Assembly: GCA_019745975.1 (NCBI GenBank) | Contig: JAIESQ010000052.1 | Location: 1 to 64,000 of the forward strand | Direction of reading: 5' to 3' | Length of the DNA stretch: 64,000 nucleotides | Source: Pirellulales bacterium | Lineage (GTDB): Bacteria; Planctomycetota; Planctomycetia; Pirellulales; JAEUIK01 | Shown: positions 38,432 to 48,300 of the stretch, piece after piece | How positions within the stretch are numbered: the stretch's first letter is position 1 | Layout of the letters: each line of letters starts with the position of its first letter | Translations under genes and position numbers: made by a program | The notes under the pieces: model-generated | The model's database searches: none | What the model saw: the letters and a program-made list of their open reading frames with translations, nothing else | What the model was told of the DNA's origin: nothing

Positions 38432-39787
38432 CTATGCTCCAATCGCGTGCAACATCAGGTCGGCAGTCTCCATGTAGACGAGAATGCCGACGATGTCGAT
38501 GATCCCAGCCACGAAGGGATTGCTCATCATGGCGGGGTCGAGCCCGAGATGGCGAAACACCATCGGCAACACAGAGCCCAAAAGCGTGCCGCAGGTGACG
38601 ACCAGCAGCACGGTCATGGGAATGATCGCTGCCGCCGCCCAGTTGGGGGCGACGAGAGTCGCGGCCACATAGCCGATCATGCCGAGGAACCCCCCCAGCA
38701 GCAGGCCGGTAACCAGTTCGCGCCGCACTACGCGGGTCCAGTCAGCTAGCGAGACATCGCCCGCTGACATGGCCGTGATCACTAGCGTCGCCGACTGACT
38801 GCCCGAGTTTCCGCCGGTCGAAATCACCAGCGGAATGAAAAACACCAGCCAGGCATTCGCCTGAATCTCCTGTCCATAGCTCCCTAGCGCGCGGGCCGTC
38901 AGCATGGCGCCGAAGAACAGAATCGTGAGCCACAGGCCACGCTTCCAAGTGATCGTCAGCAAATGGGTTTCGAGGTAACCCGCGCGCAAGGGCGCAACGC
39001 CGCCGATCCGCTGAGCGTCTTCCGTGGCCTCCTCGCGAACAACGTCGATGATGTCGTCGTAGGTGACGATCCCCAACAGATGCCGCTGGTGATCGACTAC
39101 CGGGATCGCTTGAAAATCGTAGCGCGACAACGTACTGGCTACTTCCTCCTGATCATCGTCAACCTCAACCGCCACGACCGCCCGTTCCATGAGATCGCGA
39201 ATGACCGTGTCGGGCTTGGCCAACACTAATTGCCGCAGCGAGACCAAGCCTCGCAAGTGATCGTCATCATCGACGACGTAGAGGTAGTAGACTGTTTCCG
39301 ACGACTCGGCCTGCTTGCGCACGGCTTCGATCGCTTGCGAGACCGTGAGGTTCTCGCTCAGCCGCGCGAAGCTCGTCGTCATTACCGCGCCAGCCGTTCC
39401 CTCAGGGTAGGCGCTCAGCCGGTGGATATCGCGCCGCTCTTCGGCGGGCACGAGCGGCAGTAGTTCGCGGACTACGTCGGGGCGGACGCGGTTGAGGATA
39501 TCGACGCGATCATCCGGTGCCAGATCAGCGATGAGCTGGCCGATCGCCGCACGGTTCTGCGTCTCGATGATCTCGACCTGTCGCTCCGGGTCGAAATAGT
39601 GAAAGATCTCCGCGCGCGTATTGGGGTCCGCGTGCTGGAGGACCTGCCAGGCCTCGGCCGCGGTGAGCCCTTCCATGAACTCGACCGTCTGCGCCGGGTG
39701 TAGCGCGATGCAGAATTCGTGCAATTCGGCCGAGTTTTGCTCGGCGAGCATCTCGCGCAGCTCAGGCAAGTAGAGCGTGTTCGTCAT
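38432..39787 (-). CDS. mgtE: Magnesium transporter MgtE
   Basis: 451-residue Mg2+ channel. The cytoplasmic N domain (about 1-130, helical repeats such as NRAAIGQLIADLAPDDRVDIL) and two CBS domains (about 135-255) act as the magnesium gate. Five membrane helices follow from about 285. The pore signature ISTGGNSGSQSATLVITAMS and the later LDPAMMSNPFVAGIID line the channel. The ATG start (MTNTLYLPELREM) lies just downstream of the cobyrinate-synthase-like gene on the same strand, 68 bases apart. No M-box-like leader is visible, so control by a magnesium riboswitch is not supported. Confidence 0.93.
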   Translation of the reverse strand: MTNTLYLPELREMLAEQNSAELHEFCIALHPAQTVEFMEGLTAAEAWQVLQHADPNTRAEIFHYFDPERQVEIIETQNRAAIGQLIADLAPDDRVDILNRVRPDVVRELLPLVPAEERRDIHRLSAYPEGTAGAVMTTSFARLSENLTVSQAIEAVRKQAESSETVYYLYVVDDDDHLRGLVSLRQLVLAKPDTVIRDLMERAVVAVEVDDDQEEVASTLSRYDFQAIPVVDHQRHLLGIVTYDDIIDVVREEATEDAQRIGGVAPLRAGYLETHLLTITWKRGLWLTILFFGAMLTARALGSYGQEIQANAWLVFFIPLVISTGGNSGSQSATLVITAMSAGDVSLADWTRVVRRELVTGLLLGGFLGMIGYVAATLVAPNWAAAAIIPMTVLLVVTCGTLLGSVLPMVFRHLGLDPAMMSNPFVAGIIDIVGILVYMETADLMLHAIGA

Positions 39788-39855
39788 GGCGCGGAGGGCC
39801 CGGTGAAAAGTGCCCAGATTTCGCTGTAACCGCAGTTTGTAGCCGCGAGCGCAGC

Positions 39856-41196
39856 CTACAAAGCTACCTGCGAAGGGCTAAAACGCAACCCAGCGCGCGC
39901 CGGAGTAAAAAACCGCGAGAGCAACACCGGCTGGGCGGCGAAATTGATCTGCGCCAAGCTCCCCACCAGTCCGCGACGAACGAGCAGACTAGGCGACTCA
40001 TCGGGAGTCGCGGCCACGCCGGCCGTCGGCGAGAGGCTGATCTGCCAACTCGCCGGTCGATAACCGCGCAGGCGTGTGCCGGCCGAGCCCAGCCAGGTGT
40101 CGCGCGGCAGCACCATTTCACATGGTTCGGCAGATTCGCGCGAGGGAAAACATCGCGCGGTTGCCGGAATCGCCGCGGTGAGCGCGAGACGGCGGCCATC
40201 GGCGCTTTCAAAGTTCTCGCACAGGTAGGCCAGTCCCCCGCCCTCGGCGTAGGCCGCCCCGCCGCAGCACACCCAACTCCGTAGCGCCATCAACATGCAC
40301 TGATTGTCGGCCAAAGCCTCCGCATTGGCCGCCATCTGGGCGTCGCCTAAATAAACGAGGTCAATATCCTCGGGCAAGGCTTCGTCGGCCAGCGGCGAGA
40401 AGGCGACGACCTCGGCCCCACCTTGTTCAAGCAATTCCAACGTATCGCCAAAGTAGCCACGAAAAGCGCGATCGTATGCCACGGCGACGCGCAAGCGCCC
40501 CGCCGCCCGGCACCGGCAATACACACCACCATCGGCACCGGGCGAAAACGAACGGTCCGCCAACGTGGCGATCCGCGCCAACTTCGATCGGGCAGAGAAT
40601 CTCGTGCCAAGCTCGCCACAAAGTTCGGCGGGAGGGCGCTCGCCTGGCTTGAGCTGCGCCGCGCACCATCGCGCGGCGGTGCATTCGTCGAGTGCTCCCA
40701 GCACCGGAACGCCCCACAAGGTCTCGAAGGCAGTTTGCCATCGCGCCAAGTCTGCCTCGTCGTTAATTCGATCGAGCAGGATGCCTTCGATCCCGGCTGG
40801 GGCCTCTGGTAAACGGCAGGGCGAAAGCTTACGAACGTCGATAATGGCAAGGCGCGGCAGACATAACCAATGACTTACCGCATCCAAATGCCCTCCTGGT
40901 GGCGACTTGGATTGGCGTGGCGCATAGGCTCCCTCGACGATAGCCAAGTCGCACTGGGTCACACCGCGCAAGAAGAGCGACTGACAGACGTCGGGTGACA
41001 TCACCCAACTGTCTAGAAATCGAGTCGCGCACCCGTTGATCGCGCTGCCCCCATCGGCTGATAGCACCGCGCGGCTGGCGAAGTGCTGAATCTCCCGTCC
41101 ACACTGCCTCAGCGCCTGCATCAGCGCCCAGGTAATGAGCTGCGAATCCGCGAATGGTTGGACAGTCCCCACGGCAAGGCGCGGCAAGCGGGGCAT
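39856..41196 (-). CDS. CobB/CbiA-family protein lacking catalytic residues
   Basis: 446 residues with the two-domain layout of cobyrinate a,c-diamide synthase: an N-terminal dethiobiotin-synthetase-like domain (about 1-200) and a C-terminal class I glutamine amidotransferase-like domain (about 240-440). Three features depart from active enzymes. The P-loop region reads LAVGTVQPFADSQLITWALM, without the GKT. The amidotransferase nucleophile is Gly in AYAEGGGLAYL, where the family has Cys. The C-terminal segment GSLAQINFAAQPVLLSRFF lacks the usual His. The frame is intact, so it is more likely a pseudoenzyme or neofunctionalised paralogue than a pseudogene. No other cobalamin gene is nearby. 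Confidence 0.7.
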   Translation of the reverse strand: MPRLPRLAVGTVQPFADSQLITWALMQALRQCGREIQHFASRAVLSADGGSAINGCATRFLDSWVMSPDVCQSLFLRGVTQCDLAIVEGAYAPRQSKSPPGGHLDAVSHWLCLPRLAIIDVRKLSPCRLPEAPAGIEGILLDRINDEADLARWQTAFETLWGVPVLGALDECTAARWCAAQLKPGERPPAELCGELGTRFSARSKLARIATLADRSFSPGADGGVYCRCRAAGRLRVAVAYDRAFRGYFGDTLELLEQGGAEVVAFSPLADEALPEDIDLVYLGDAQMAANAEALADNQCMLMALRSWVCCGGAAYAEGGGLAYLCENFESADGRRLALTAAIPATARCFPSRESAEPCEMVLPRDTWLGSAGTRLRGYRPASWQISLSPTAGVAATPDESPSLLVRRGLVGSLAQINFAAQPVLLSRFFTPARAGLRFSPSQVAL

Positions 41197-41619
41197 ACGC
41201 GGTCCTGGTTGGCAGCGGTGGGCGGGGCGTCGTCCGAATCCTGGTGGGACGCGTGCTCACAGGTTGCGTCGCCGGCGAATCCGTCCATCCGGACCCGGCC
41301 CGACTGGGGTCGGCAGGGCCTTCGTTGCATTCTTGGACCCTTTGGGGGGTGGGTCAAGTTGGCTGCCTACAATGAATCACGCGAAACCTCTTGTTGTGGC
41401 CGACGCGACTTGGCGCCGCGCGGACGGGCTAGTAGACCGGTGCCGCAGCGCAGCGATAGAATGGTGCCCGACGTCCCCTGCCCACCGAAACGCGTCCCCT
41501 CGCTCCAAAGCAGCGGGGGACAAATGGATACGACGACGCGCGGTTCGGGCACCAGCAGCTTTCCTACCCCAATTGGCCGCATTGGCCGAACGCGAATTAT
41601 TCCCTAGGGAGGACTCACG
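41197..41619. other. Intergenic region upstream of the DUF1326 gene
   Basis: 423 bases between divergent genes. Open frames exist on both strands but lack protein-like character. A TACAAT at 41369-41374 could be a -10 element for the plus-strand cluster, without a clear -35. GGGAGGA ends eight bases before the ATG at 41620 and is the ribosome site. I see no RNA gene or repeat. Confidence 0.45.
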
Positions 41620-42312
41620 ATGCGTCACATGCATTCTCGGAAGCACTTGGCATGGGCCACGGCTCTGGTTGTCGCACTTGTGTTCGGAACGGACGCGGCG
41701 CATGCCGATGGCCTTGTGGGTGATTATCTGGAGACGCGTACCTGCGATGTCTTCACCGGTCCGTGTTTTGCCAACTCCCAGGTCGGACTTACCGGCCACG
41801 AAGCCTTGCTGGCCTGGAGCATCGACTCCGGAGAGTACCGCGGCACGGATCTGACGAACTTGAAGGTTGTACTCGTGGTGCGGGCTTCCGACACACTAGG
41901 CTTCGGCGGCGGGCTCGTATTGAATCCGTATCCGATTCGTTCGGTTGTCGTTGTCGACGAGCGGGCGACATCCGAGCAGCGTGAGGCCCTGGTTGAATTC
42001 GTCCGCGCTCGAGCCGGCAGTGTCGCGGGAGAAACGGTCCGCGTCGAAGCGGCCCCCATCGCAATGACCGTCGATCACGACGCGGCGGTTGCCAAATTGG
42101 TAGCCGGCAAACTGGTTAGCCTCACGACGCGGAAGCTGGAAGCCGGCGATTGCACTTGTTCGCACGAAGACGCGTTCTATCCGCCCCTATCGTCTGTCGA
42201 CAATGCTCAGCCCGCCTTCGCCTTGACTGCCGCTTTTCGTGGCCGCGGATTGGGAGTGAAATGGGAGACAACGGCAACGCGTAGCGTATTCTTGGGTACG
42301 TTCCAGGAGTAG
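41620..42312 (+). CDS. Exported DUF1326-domain protein
   Basis: 230 residues beginning with a signal peptide (hydrophobic core ATALVVALVFGTDAAHA, cleavage before DGLVGDYLE). The mature protein fits DUF1326: it opens with GDYLETRTCDVFTGPCFAN, where two Cys are placed as in the family, and has a late CTCSHEDAFYPP motif that could bind metal or form a disulfide. The function of DUF1326 is unknown; it is often found in exported or membrane-associated settings. GGGAGGA precedes the ATG. Two further exported proteins follow on the same strand. Confidence 0.82.
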   Translation: MRHMHSRKHLAWATALVVALVFGTDAAHADGLVGDYLETRTCDVFTGPCFANSQVGLTGHEALLAWSIDSGEYRGTDLTNLKVVLVVRASDTLGFGGGLVLNPYPIRSVVVVDERATSEQREALVEFVRARAGSVAGETVRVEAAPIAMTVDHDAAVAKLVAGKLVSLTTRKLEAGDCTCSHEDAFYPPLSSVDNAQPAFALTAAFRGRGLGVKWETTATRSVFLGTFQE

Positions 42313-42428
42313 TTGTGTCTGGAGGCGATTTTAAGGTCGTGCCGGGTGGTAACGCTCAGGGTGCCTTTGACCCTGAAGCGTTGCTCTACTGATGCGAATC
42401 GGTGATTATTCGGACACTGAGGTAATTC

Positions 42429-43136
42429 ATGCTGGCGATCAAGCTATGCAGTTGCCGCCTCGCCGAGGTGGCCATCGGAGTGGCGTTCGCGGTTTGGGCA
42501 CTTCATAACGGAGCTGCCGCGGCAGTCGATTACAGGATCGAACCCTTGGCTGCGGCCGCCGACATCGACGGTTTGTCCGACAACATCACCGAACAGCTTG
42601 CGCCGACTGGCATCAAGATTATGCGTGGCAATCGCACATTCTGTGAATTGTGGCCTGCCAAGTCGTGGGCCGTGAAGGCCGGCTTTTCGCCCTCGGCGAG
42701 TGTCCTCTACCCGTTTTCGGTCGGCGAATTGATGGGAGTTGTGCGCTATAAGCTCAAAGCGACTGACTTTCGTGGTCAAGAGATCGCGGCCGGTGCATAC
42801 ACGCTGCGATACGGCCTGCAGCCTGTCGACGGTAATCACGCTGGCACCTCGCCCACTCGCGACTTTTTGCTGTTGTTGCCCACCGAGAAGGACACAACCG
42901 CCGCGGCGGTCGAAGAATCAAGCTTGTTCAAATTGAGTGCCGAGGTCGCCGGAGGCACACACCCGACAATGTTGCTGCTGATGCCGTTTGAAGGCGCTGC
43001 CGACGATCTGCCACAGCTTGCCCACGACGAAGCAAACGAGCGCTGGAGTGTGTCATTCGCAGGAAACGGGCGTTCGGACGGCAAAGCCGCGAAAGTACCT
43101 GTTAACCTCGTGGTCGTCGGTCAAGCTGCGGAGTAG
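42429..43136 (+). CDS. Exported protein of unknown function
   Basis: 235 residues. A signal peptide is likely (AEVAIGVAFAVWALHNGAAAAV, then DYRIEPL). The mature part reads as a beta-sandwich: GIKIMRGNRTFCELWPAKSW, then VVRYKLKATDFRGQEIAAG with YTLRYGLQPVDGNH, then DFLLLLP. This resembles proteins in which a membrane-bound sandwich carries a DUF2911-like fold, but I cannot confirm a family. A GAGGT lies upstream of the ATG. It sits 116 bases after the DUF1326 gene and seven bases before the next, so the three are probably co-expressed. Confidence 0.65.
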   Translation: MLAIKLCSCRLAEVAIGVAFAVWALHNGAAAAVDYRIEPLAAAADIDGLSDNITEQLAPTGIKIMRGNRTFCELWPAKSWAVKAGFSPSASVLYPFSVGELMGVVRYKLKATDFRGQEIAAGAYTLRYGLQPVDGNHAGTSPTRDFLLLLPTEKDTTAAAVEESSLFKLSAEVAGGTHPTMLLLMPFEGAADDLPQLAHDEANERWSVSFAGNGRSDGKAAKVPVNLVVVGQAAE

Positions 43137-43143
43137 GTCTGTC

Positions 43144-43722
43144 GTGGCCATTCGAGGGTTTTCGCGTCGACTTGTTTCATGGCGCTATGTGCAAGCCAAA
43201 GTGTCGGGCACCTGGTTTGTCGGGATGTCGCTGCTGGCGCTTGGCAGTTTAGGTGTGGTCTTGACGGCATCGGCCACCGATCCCCCGCCGCCAGAGTCGT
43301 TGGCGAGCGACGCGGCCGCAAAGCCGCGCTTTGAGACGGTTTCCTTGCACGGCAAGGTTGTGTGGTTAGGCGAAGCGCTCCAGCGTCGTTACGGCATCGA
43401 GTTAGACGCCGACGACGTAAGGTCGGCAGTCGCACTGGAAACTGCCGACGACCTGTTTCCTCTGGCGAAAGATTCGCGCGGGAGGGGTTTCTGGCTCGAT
43501 GAGCGGCTGCGCGACACGGAAGTTGAACTACTCGTGCGGCGCTATCAAGGCTCGCCGGTGCTCAAAGTGATCCGGGTCTTCGCCCTGAAACCCGATGCCA
43601 AGTACGAACTCGACTATTGGTGTAGCGTTTGCTCAATTCCTATGTACGAGCTCAAGGCTTGCGAGTGCTGTCAGGGGCCAACCGAGCTTCGCCTGCGACG
43701 CGTCGACCACGACGACCCCTAG
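43144..43722 (+). CDS. Membrane-anchored protein with C-terminal cysteine cluster
   Basis: 192 residues from a GTG start seven bases after the previous stop; GGAGTAGG lies just upstream. One hydrophobic segment (TWFVGMSLLALGSLGVVLTA, about 27-46) is a signal or membrane anchor. The exported domain opens with LHGKVVWLGEALQRRYGIEL and ends with YWCSVCSIPMYELKACECCQG, a CxxC plus CxCC cluster that could bind zinc or copper. I do not know the function. The cysteine cluster, together with that of the DUF1326 neighbour, suggests metal handling outside the cytoplasm; this is speculative. Confidence 0.65.
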   Translation: MAIRGFSRRLVSWRYVQAKVSGTWFVGMSLLALGSLGVVLTASATDPPPPESLASDAAAKPRFETVSLHGKVVWLGEALQRRYGIELDADDVRSAVALETADDLFPLAKDSRGRGFWLDERLRDTEVELLVRRYQGSPVLKVIRVFALKPDAKYELDYWCSVCSIPMYELKACECCQGPTELRLRRVDHDDP

Positions 43723-43937
43723 GTCGCATTCGACGCGTCAGCCACAGTTCAGAGCGGGCATTGGCGCCTTTGAGCCGGCAGATTCGCTACGTCCGGACAC
43801 GCTGGACCATGGTGGCGGGCGCTTGTCGGTTGCTTTGTTCGAAGCTATATGTACCATAAGGGGTTAGGGGGCAATTCGCTGGGCATTCCGACGGCAGCTT
43901 CAGCGCGCGACGCCGATTCTCGACAAGGATCAATGGC

Positions 43938-44513
43938 ATGCACCACGATGAGCCCGAGGGACCGCTCGAGATTGCCCTCGTCGGCGACCTGACCGACAAC
44001 GAAGGGGAACTGACCCAAAAGCTGCTCGATATCCCGCCAGGGGGGGAGTGTACGCTCTATTTTGATTCGCCGGGTGGTAGTCCGTATTGCGCGATCTCAC
44101 TGATGACGCTCATCAAGCTGAGAGGGCTACGGGCAACCGGCATTGTCACTGGCGAATGTTCGTCAGCGGCGTTGTGGCCCTTTGCTGCTTGCATACGGCG
44201 GCTCGTCACGCCGTTCAGCGTACTGCTCTTCCACCCTATGAAATGGCAGAGCGAAGAGCATGTCCGTCTGGCCGAGGCGGCCGAATGGGCCCGTCACTTC
44301 GGACAGCTCGAAAATGACATGGATCGCATGCTCGCCGAACTCTTCGGCATGTCTACCGAAGAAATGCAAAAATGGATCAATCCAGGGCGCTATGTCAGCG
44401 GTCACGAGCTCAAGGCCGCCGGCTTAGCCGAAATGATTGAGTTGAGTACGCTGCGCTGTTTTCAGCAGAATGGCGCGCCTGAGCGTCGCAAGGGAAGCCG
44501 CGTGGCCCGCTGA
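43938..44513 (+). CDS. ClpP-like protein lacking the triad aspartate
   Basis: 191 residues of the ClpP/crotonase fold. [19 protein letters not shown] near 41, [14 protein letters not shown] with the nucleophile-position Ser76, and LLFHPMKWQ with His99 follow ClpP. The segment [18 protein letters not shown] aligns with ERDRFLSAPEAVEYGL of E. coli ClpP and has Gly150 where the catalytic Asp171 lies. Activity is therefore uncertain; Ser-His dyads do occur in related proteases. The N-terminal AAA-ATPase docking residues cannot be judged. No clpX or clpA is near. AAGGA precedes the ATG; a TTGCTT/TACCAT pair near 43829-43856 may be its promoter. Confidence 0.75.
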   Translation: MHHDEPEGPLEIALVGDLTDNEGELTQKLLDIPPGGECTLYFDSPGGSPYCAISLMTLIKLRGLRATGIVTGECSSAALWPFAACIRRLVTPFSVLLFHPMKWQSEEHVRLAEAAEWARHFGQLENDMDRMLAELFGMSTEEMQKWINPGRYVSGHELKAAGLAEMIELSTLRCFQQNGAPERRKGSRVAR

Positions 44514-44573
44514 GGGTGACGATTCGCGTCGCCGGCGGCACGATCATGTGCCGCATCGCTCGGCGCGCCTTGA

Positions 44574-45095
44574 TCAGCCTGCCAGTCGTGCAATGCGATT
44601 GCTCGGAACGACACCCTGCGCTTCCGGTTCTGGGTGCCAGAACTCCATGATGTAGGCGTCTTCAGGAGTATCTTCGTAATAATTGCGCAGCACCGAGACG
44701 GCGCGAAAGCCGTTCGTGCGAAAGAAGAGCTGTGCAGCGAGGTTCGTTTCACGCACTTCGAGCGTGATCCGCGTGCGCCGCTGATGCGACAGTTTGCCCG
44801 ACAGTTTCGCGAACATTTGGTTGCCGACTCCTTGTCGGCGATAGCGCGTGCTGACAGCGAAATTCAGCACGTGCAATTGTGTCTTATGCAGCTCGTAGAT
44901 CATGAAGCCGACAACGCGATCGTCGTGCTCGGCCACCATACCAATGCAGTTGCGTTGTTGCAGCGCGCGGAGAAAATCCTCTTCGCACCAGGGAAACTCG
45001 AAACTCGAATTCTCGGTCTCCAACACTTCGTGCATGTCGCGACGGATCATCCAGCGAATATGAACTTGCAATTCCTGCTTGCGTCCGGCGCTCAT
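44574..45095 (-). CDS. rimI: Ribosomal-protein S18 alanine N-acetyltransferase
   Basis: GNAT-fold acetyltransferase of 173 residues, most similar in pattern to RimI. The acetyl-CoA loop is RYRRQGVGNQMFAKL (about 86-100), preceded by HVLNFAVSTRYR, and followed by ITLEVRETNLAAQLFFRTNGF. The N-terminal MIRRDMHEVLETENSSFEFPW is also RimI-like. AAGGAGG lies seven bases before the ATG. It is not next to the tsaB/tsaD genes that often accompany rimI, so another acetyl acceptor is possible. It converges on the ClpP-like gene; the giant-protein gene lies upstream on the same strand after ~290 bases without other features. Confidence 0.85.
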   Translation of the reverse strand: MSAGRKQELQVHIRWMIRRDMHEVLETENSSFEFPWCEEDFLRALQQRNCIGMVAEHDDRVVGFMIYELHKTQLHVLNFAVSTRYRRQGVGNQMFAKLSGKLSHQRRTRITLEVRETNLAAQLFFRTNGFRAVSVLRNYYEDTPEDAYIMEFWHPEPEAQGVVPSNRIARLAG

Positions 45096-45384
45096 CGAAG
45101 GCCTCCTTGCCTGTCGGGGCGTGCACGAGCCGTTGCAGTCCGCGATGTTACCAGCTACGTGTGCTTACACCGACTGGGAACCCGTTCAGGGCACCTTCGG
45201 CAACACACGCAAAGACCCGTCTTGGGCGGACATCGCGCGGAGTATCGGCCGCGCGGCCAAAAAGTAGCAGAACGTATTCGCCTTGCAAAGATCGCTTTGG
45301 CCGTAGCAGGAACCCCTCGCTCAATCGTCGAAAAAATGGCGAATTTCGCCGCTCGCCAGCGTGCAGCTGAATGCACTCGGCGAA

Positions 45385-48300
45385 CTAGGCAAGGTCGATC
45401 CGCAAGCGCGCTTCGGAACCTAGGTCCGCGGGCGGAACCTCGGTCCGGCTAGTTCGTAGCGCTTTTCGCAGCCAGATTGCCACGCACACGGTAACGAGCG
45501 CGACTCCAAGCCAAGCGCCGGCCAGGCAAGTTGCCCAAACCAAGCCGACCAAAGCGCCCACGACCGCCGGGCGGGCAAGCAACCAATTGCCGACCCATTC
45601 CCCAATTCCCGATAGCAGTAATCCGGCCATCCCGAGCAACGCTATCGCGGCTAGAACCGTTGTGGGCAGCCATGTTACTGCGCCAGACCGATGCAGCCGA
45701 AATTCGAGGATGGGATGGCGGCCGTGAAAAACGGCGCGCAGGGAGTTGAGGGAGTCGGTCGTTGCGGGTCCGGAAATCTCCCCTCGTATCGCCAGAGCGG
45801 GTACGTCGATCGGCTCCGACTCCTTCACACGCATTTCCTTGGGTGGCTCGCCGGCGGCAGCATTCGGGTCTTTCGGCAACCGGGCTGACAACCGTTCGAT
45901 TGCTTGCTGCACGACTTCGAGTTGGCTGGCGAGGTCCTGCCTCTCGTCGACCGATGCTGTGTTAGCCGCGTCGTGGGCGCGATCGCGAGCCGATCGAAGG
46001 CGTTCGAGCCAGCCGGCCGCCGCGTCGATCTCATCGGCTTGCAGCCGCTCGGGAAGGCTTTCGCAGAGCGTTTCGACGACGGCCGAGAGGCTGCTAGCGC
46101 GCACCGACTCAAATGGCGCGGCAGCCAGGCTCTGGCCGGCCGGTTGGCGTGGACTTGAGGGGTATCCGGCATCTCGCACCTGCCAAAGGGTGCGTTCAAC
46201 GGGTAGATCGCCAGGTGACGGCGCAGCGATAGCTCTGGCGGACGAGAGCATCCCTCGGTTTTGTACTTGTCCGCGAAAGAACACTTCAACGCGCTGCGGC
46301 AATTGCGCCGTATGCAGCAAGACTCGGTAACGATTGGGGCCGTCAGCGATCACTTGGCCGGGAACGCGCTCCACCCAAGTCCACAGAATCTCGCATCCCT
46401 CAGGGACCGTTAGAGGTAAGTATCGCCGTTCAGCGGGATCGAGGTCAAATGTGGCCATACCGTGCAAGTTGCCCGTAGGCAGGAGAGTAATTGAATAACC
46501 TGCAATCCGGACCTGGGGGGTACCCGCATCCACCGCGATCTGCCATCCCGCTTCAAAACTATCCGCCAGCACACGATGTGGCAGCGGCAAAGGTCCAGCG
46601 AGCGACCACAAGCTAGCGTTTGCACCAGCAGGGGTTTCGACTCGTGCCAAACCACGCGTCTGCCAGTTGATGGTCTTGCCGTCGTCGCGACCAGGAAGCA
46701 CCAGGTACTGCTCGAGTACTTGTGCATCAGTCGCTTCGATGGCCGGTACGAGCAAGCGCTGCGCGCCTCGAGGCAACAGGCGCGCGCGAAGCTCTAAGCG
46801 GTATCGACCGTCGACTGACTCGCTCGGAACGACCGTCAATAGTTTGCGCTGTTCACCAGCGCCGGGGCTAATCGAAAACTCCGCTGCCGGATTGACCTCG
46901 ATCGCCTCGCTAACTTCAGGCGGAAGCCACACATGGAAGCGATCGAGCGATCCGTGGGCGACTTCGTAGTCGGCTCGCCACTCCACGAGCCAGACTCCGT
47001 TCCGACGGCCCACGACGGTCGTGGTGGTCGCCGTGATTTCGGGATGGTTTGGCGCCACGACAACGCGCGCCTGGTATGTGGGCTGATTTGCCTCGTAGCT
47101 GGCCACGACTCGCGATTCGGATGCGGATTGCACATCGACGGCCATCGACTCGTCAAGCGGGCGCAAATCCTGTTCCGCTGTTAGCGCAAGTTGAACTTGC
47201 GGCGTACGCAACACGGTTACGTGCGCGGATCGTACATCGGCGCCCTTGAGCCACACGACTGCCAGAGCGTGTTCGCCAACGTCGGGGGAAGCCAACGAGC
47301 CGCTAAACGAAACGATGTGATCACCCGTGAGGGGAGACGCCAGGATGACCGTCAGGCGGCCATCGTCGGTGAGTGACCAGCGCGCGCGGCGAGCAGCGTG
47401 GCCCGCGGTGACAAGAACGGAATCGAGCTCGAGGTTGTGCGGAACTTGAATCTCGTGCCGCAGCACTGATCCGCCCAGTGCTTGGATTTTGGCAGTGAAC
47501 TGCACCTGCACTTGACGACGGCCGTACTCACAAGTCAGGGACGTCTGCGCGATTTTTTGCGCAGGGTGCGGCCGACCAACAATCAACCAGTTCGACTCGT
47601 TCGAGTCGTGCTGCAAGTAAGCTCGAAGTGGTGGTTCTAGGTTGTCCCCCCATGCTGTTACGAACTCTTGATTAGGCGCGATGCGGTACCCAGCGATGTT
47701 GGATTCGGCAATATCCAGATTGCCGACTACTGAAACGGCCAACCAGCGCCGTGATACTCGCCCGTGCAACGGCACGATCCACGGAGCCGCGAGCCGTCCG
47801 ATACCTGACGACCTTTCCGCTAACAAGTTCAATTCGGCAACCGCTGTTCCGTCGCTCTTAGACACAAGAGGAACCGTCAGAATCTGTCGCGCCGCTCCAA
47901 CCCGCTCAACTCCGGGCAGCGGGCGCGATTCGTCACTGAAAGGCAACGGGCGAAGGTCGTCCGCCGTCTCGACCCGAATCAGCTCGCTGCCTGCGGCAGA
48001 CGGTAGCCGAAAACGCACTTGGATGACGACAGCGCCGGGCTGCAACGACACCCAAGTAAGCTGTTCAATCTCTGGCGGCAAGGTGGCGTCCACCTGCCTT
48101 GTGTCGTGCGGCCAGCGAACAGCCAATCGGCTCTGTCCGCCCAGGGGCGCCACGATCGACTGTTGGCCGGCGTTCGATGACAAGGTTCCCGTCGCGGCAT
48201 CACACTCGATCGGCGGGGCGTCGGGGGGGAGTTCAATCTGGGCTTCGGCGCAAGGTAGAGCCGGCACTACCCACGACATGCCCGTCGATTCGGGTGATTG

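Noticed and set aside
39836-39862. A hairpin TTTGTAG...CTACAAA at the end of the CobB/CbiA-like gene, considered as a terminator or REP-type repeat
   Set aside because: There is no T-run after it on either strand, the stem is only seven pairs, and no other copy was seen in the window.
41083-41607. A 174-codon plus-strand frame upstream of the DUF1326 gene
   Set aside because: It has no ribosome site or protein-like pattern, and its first part is antisense to the CobB/CbiA-like gene.
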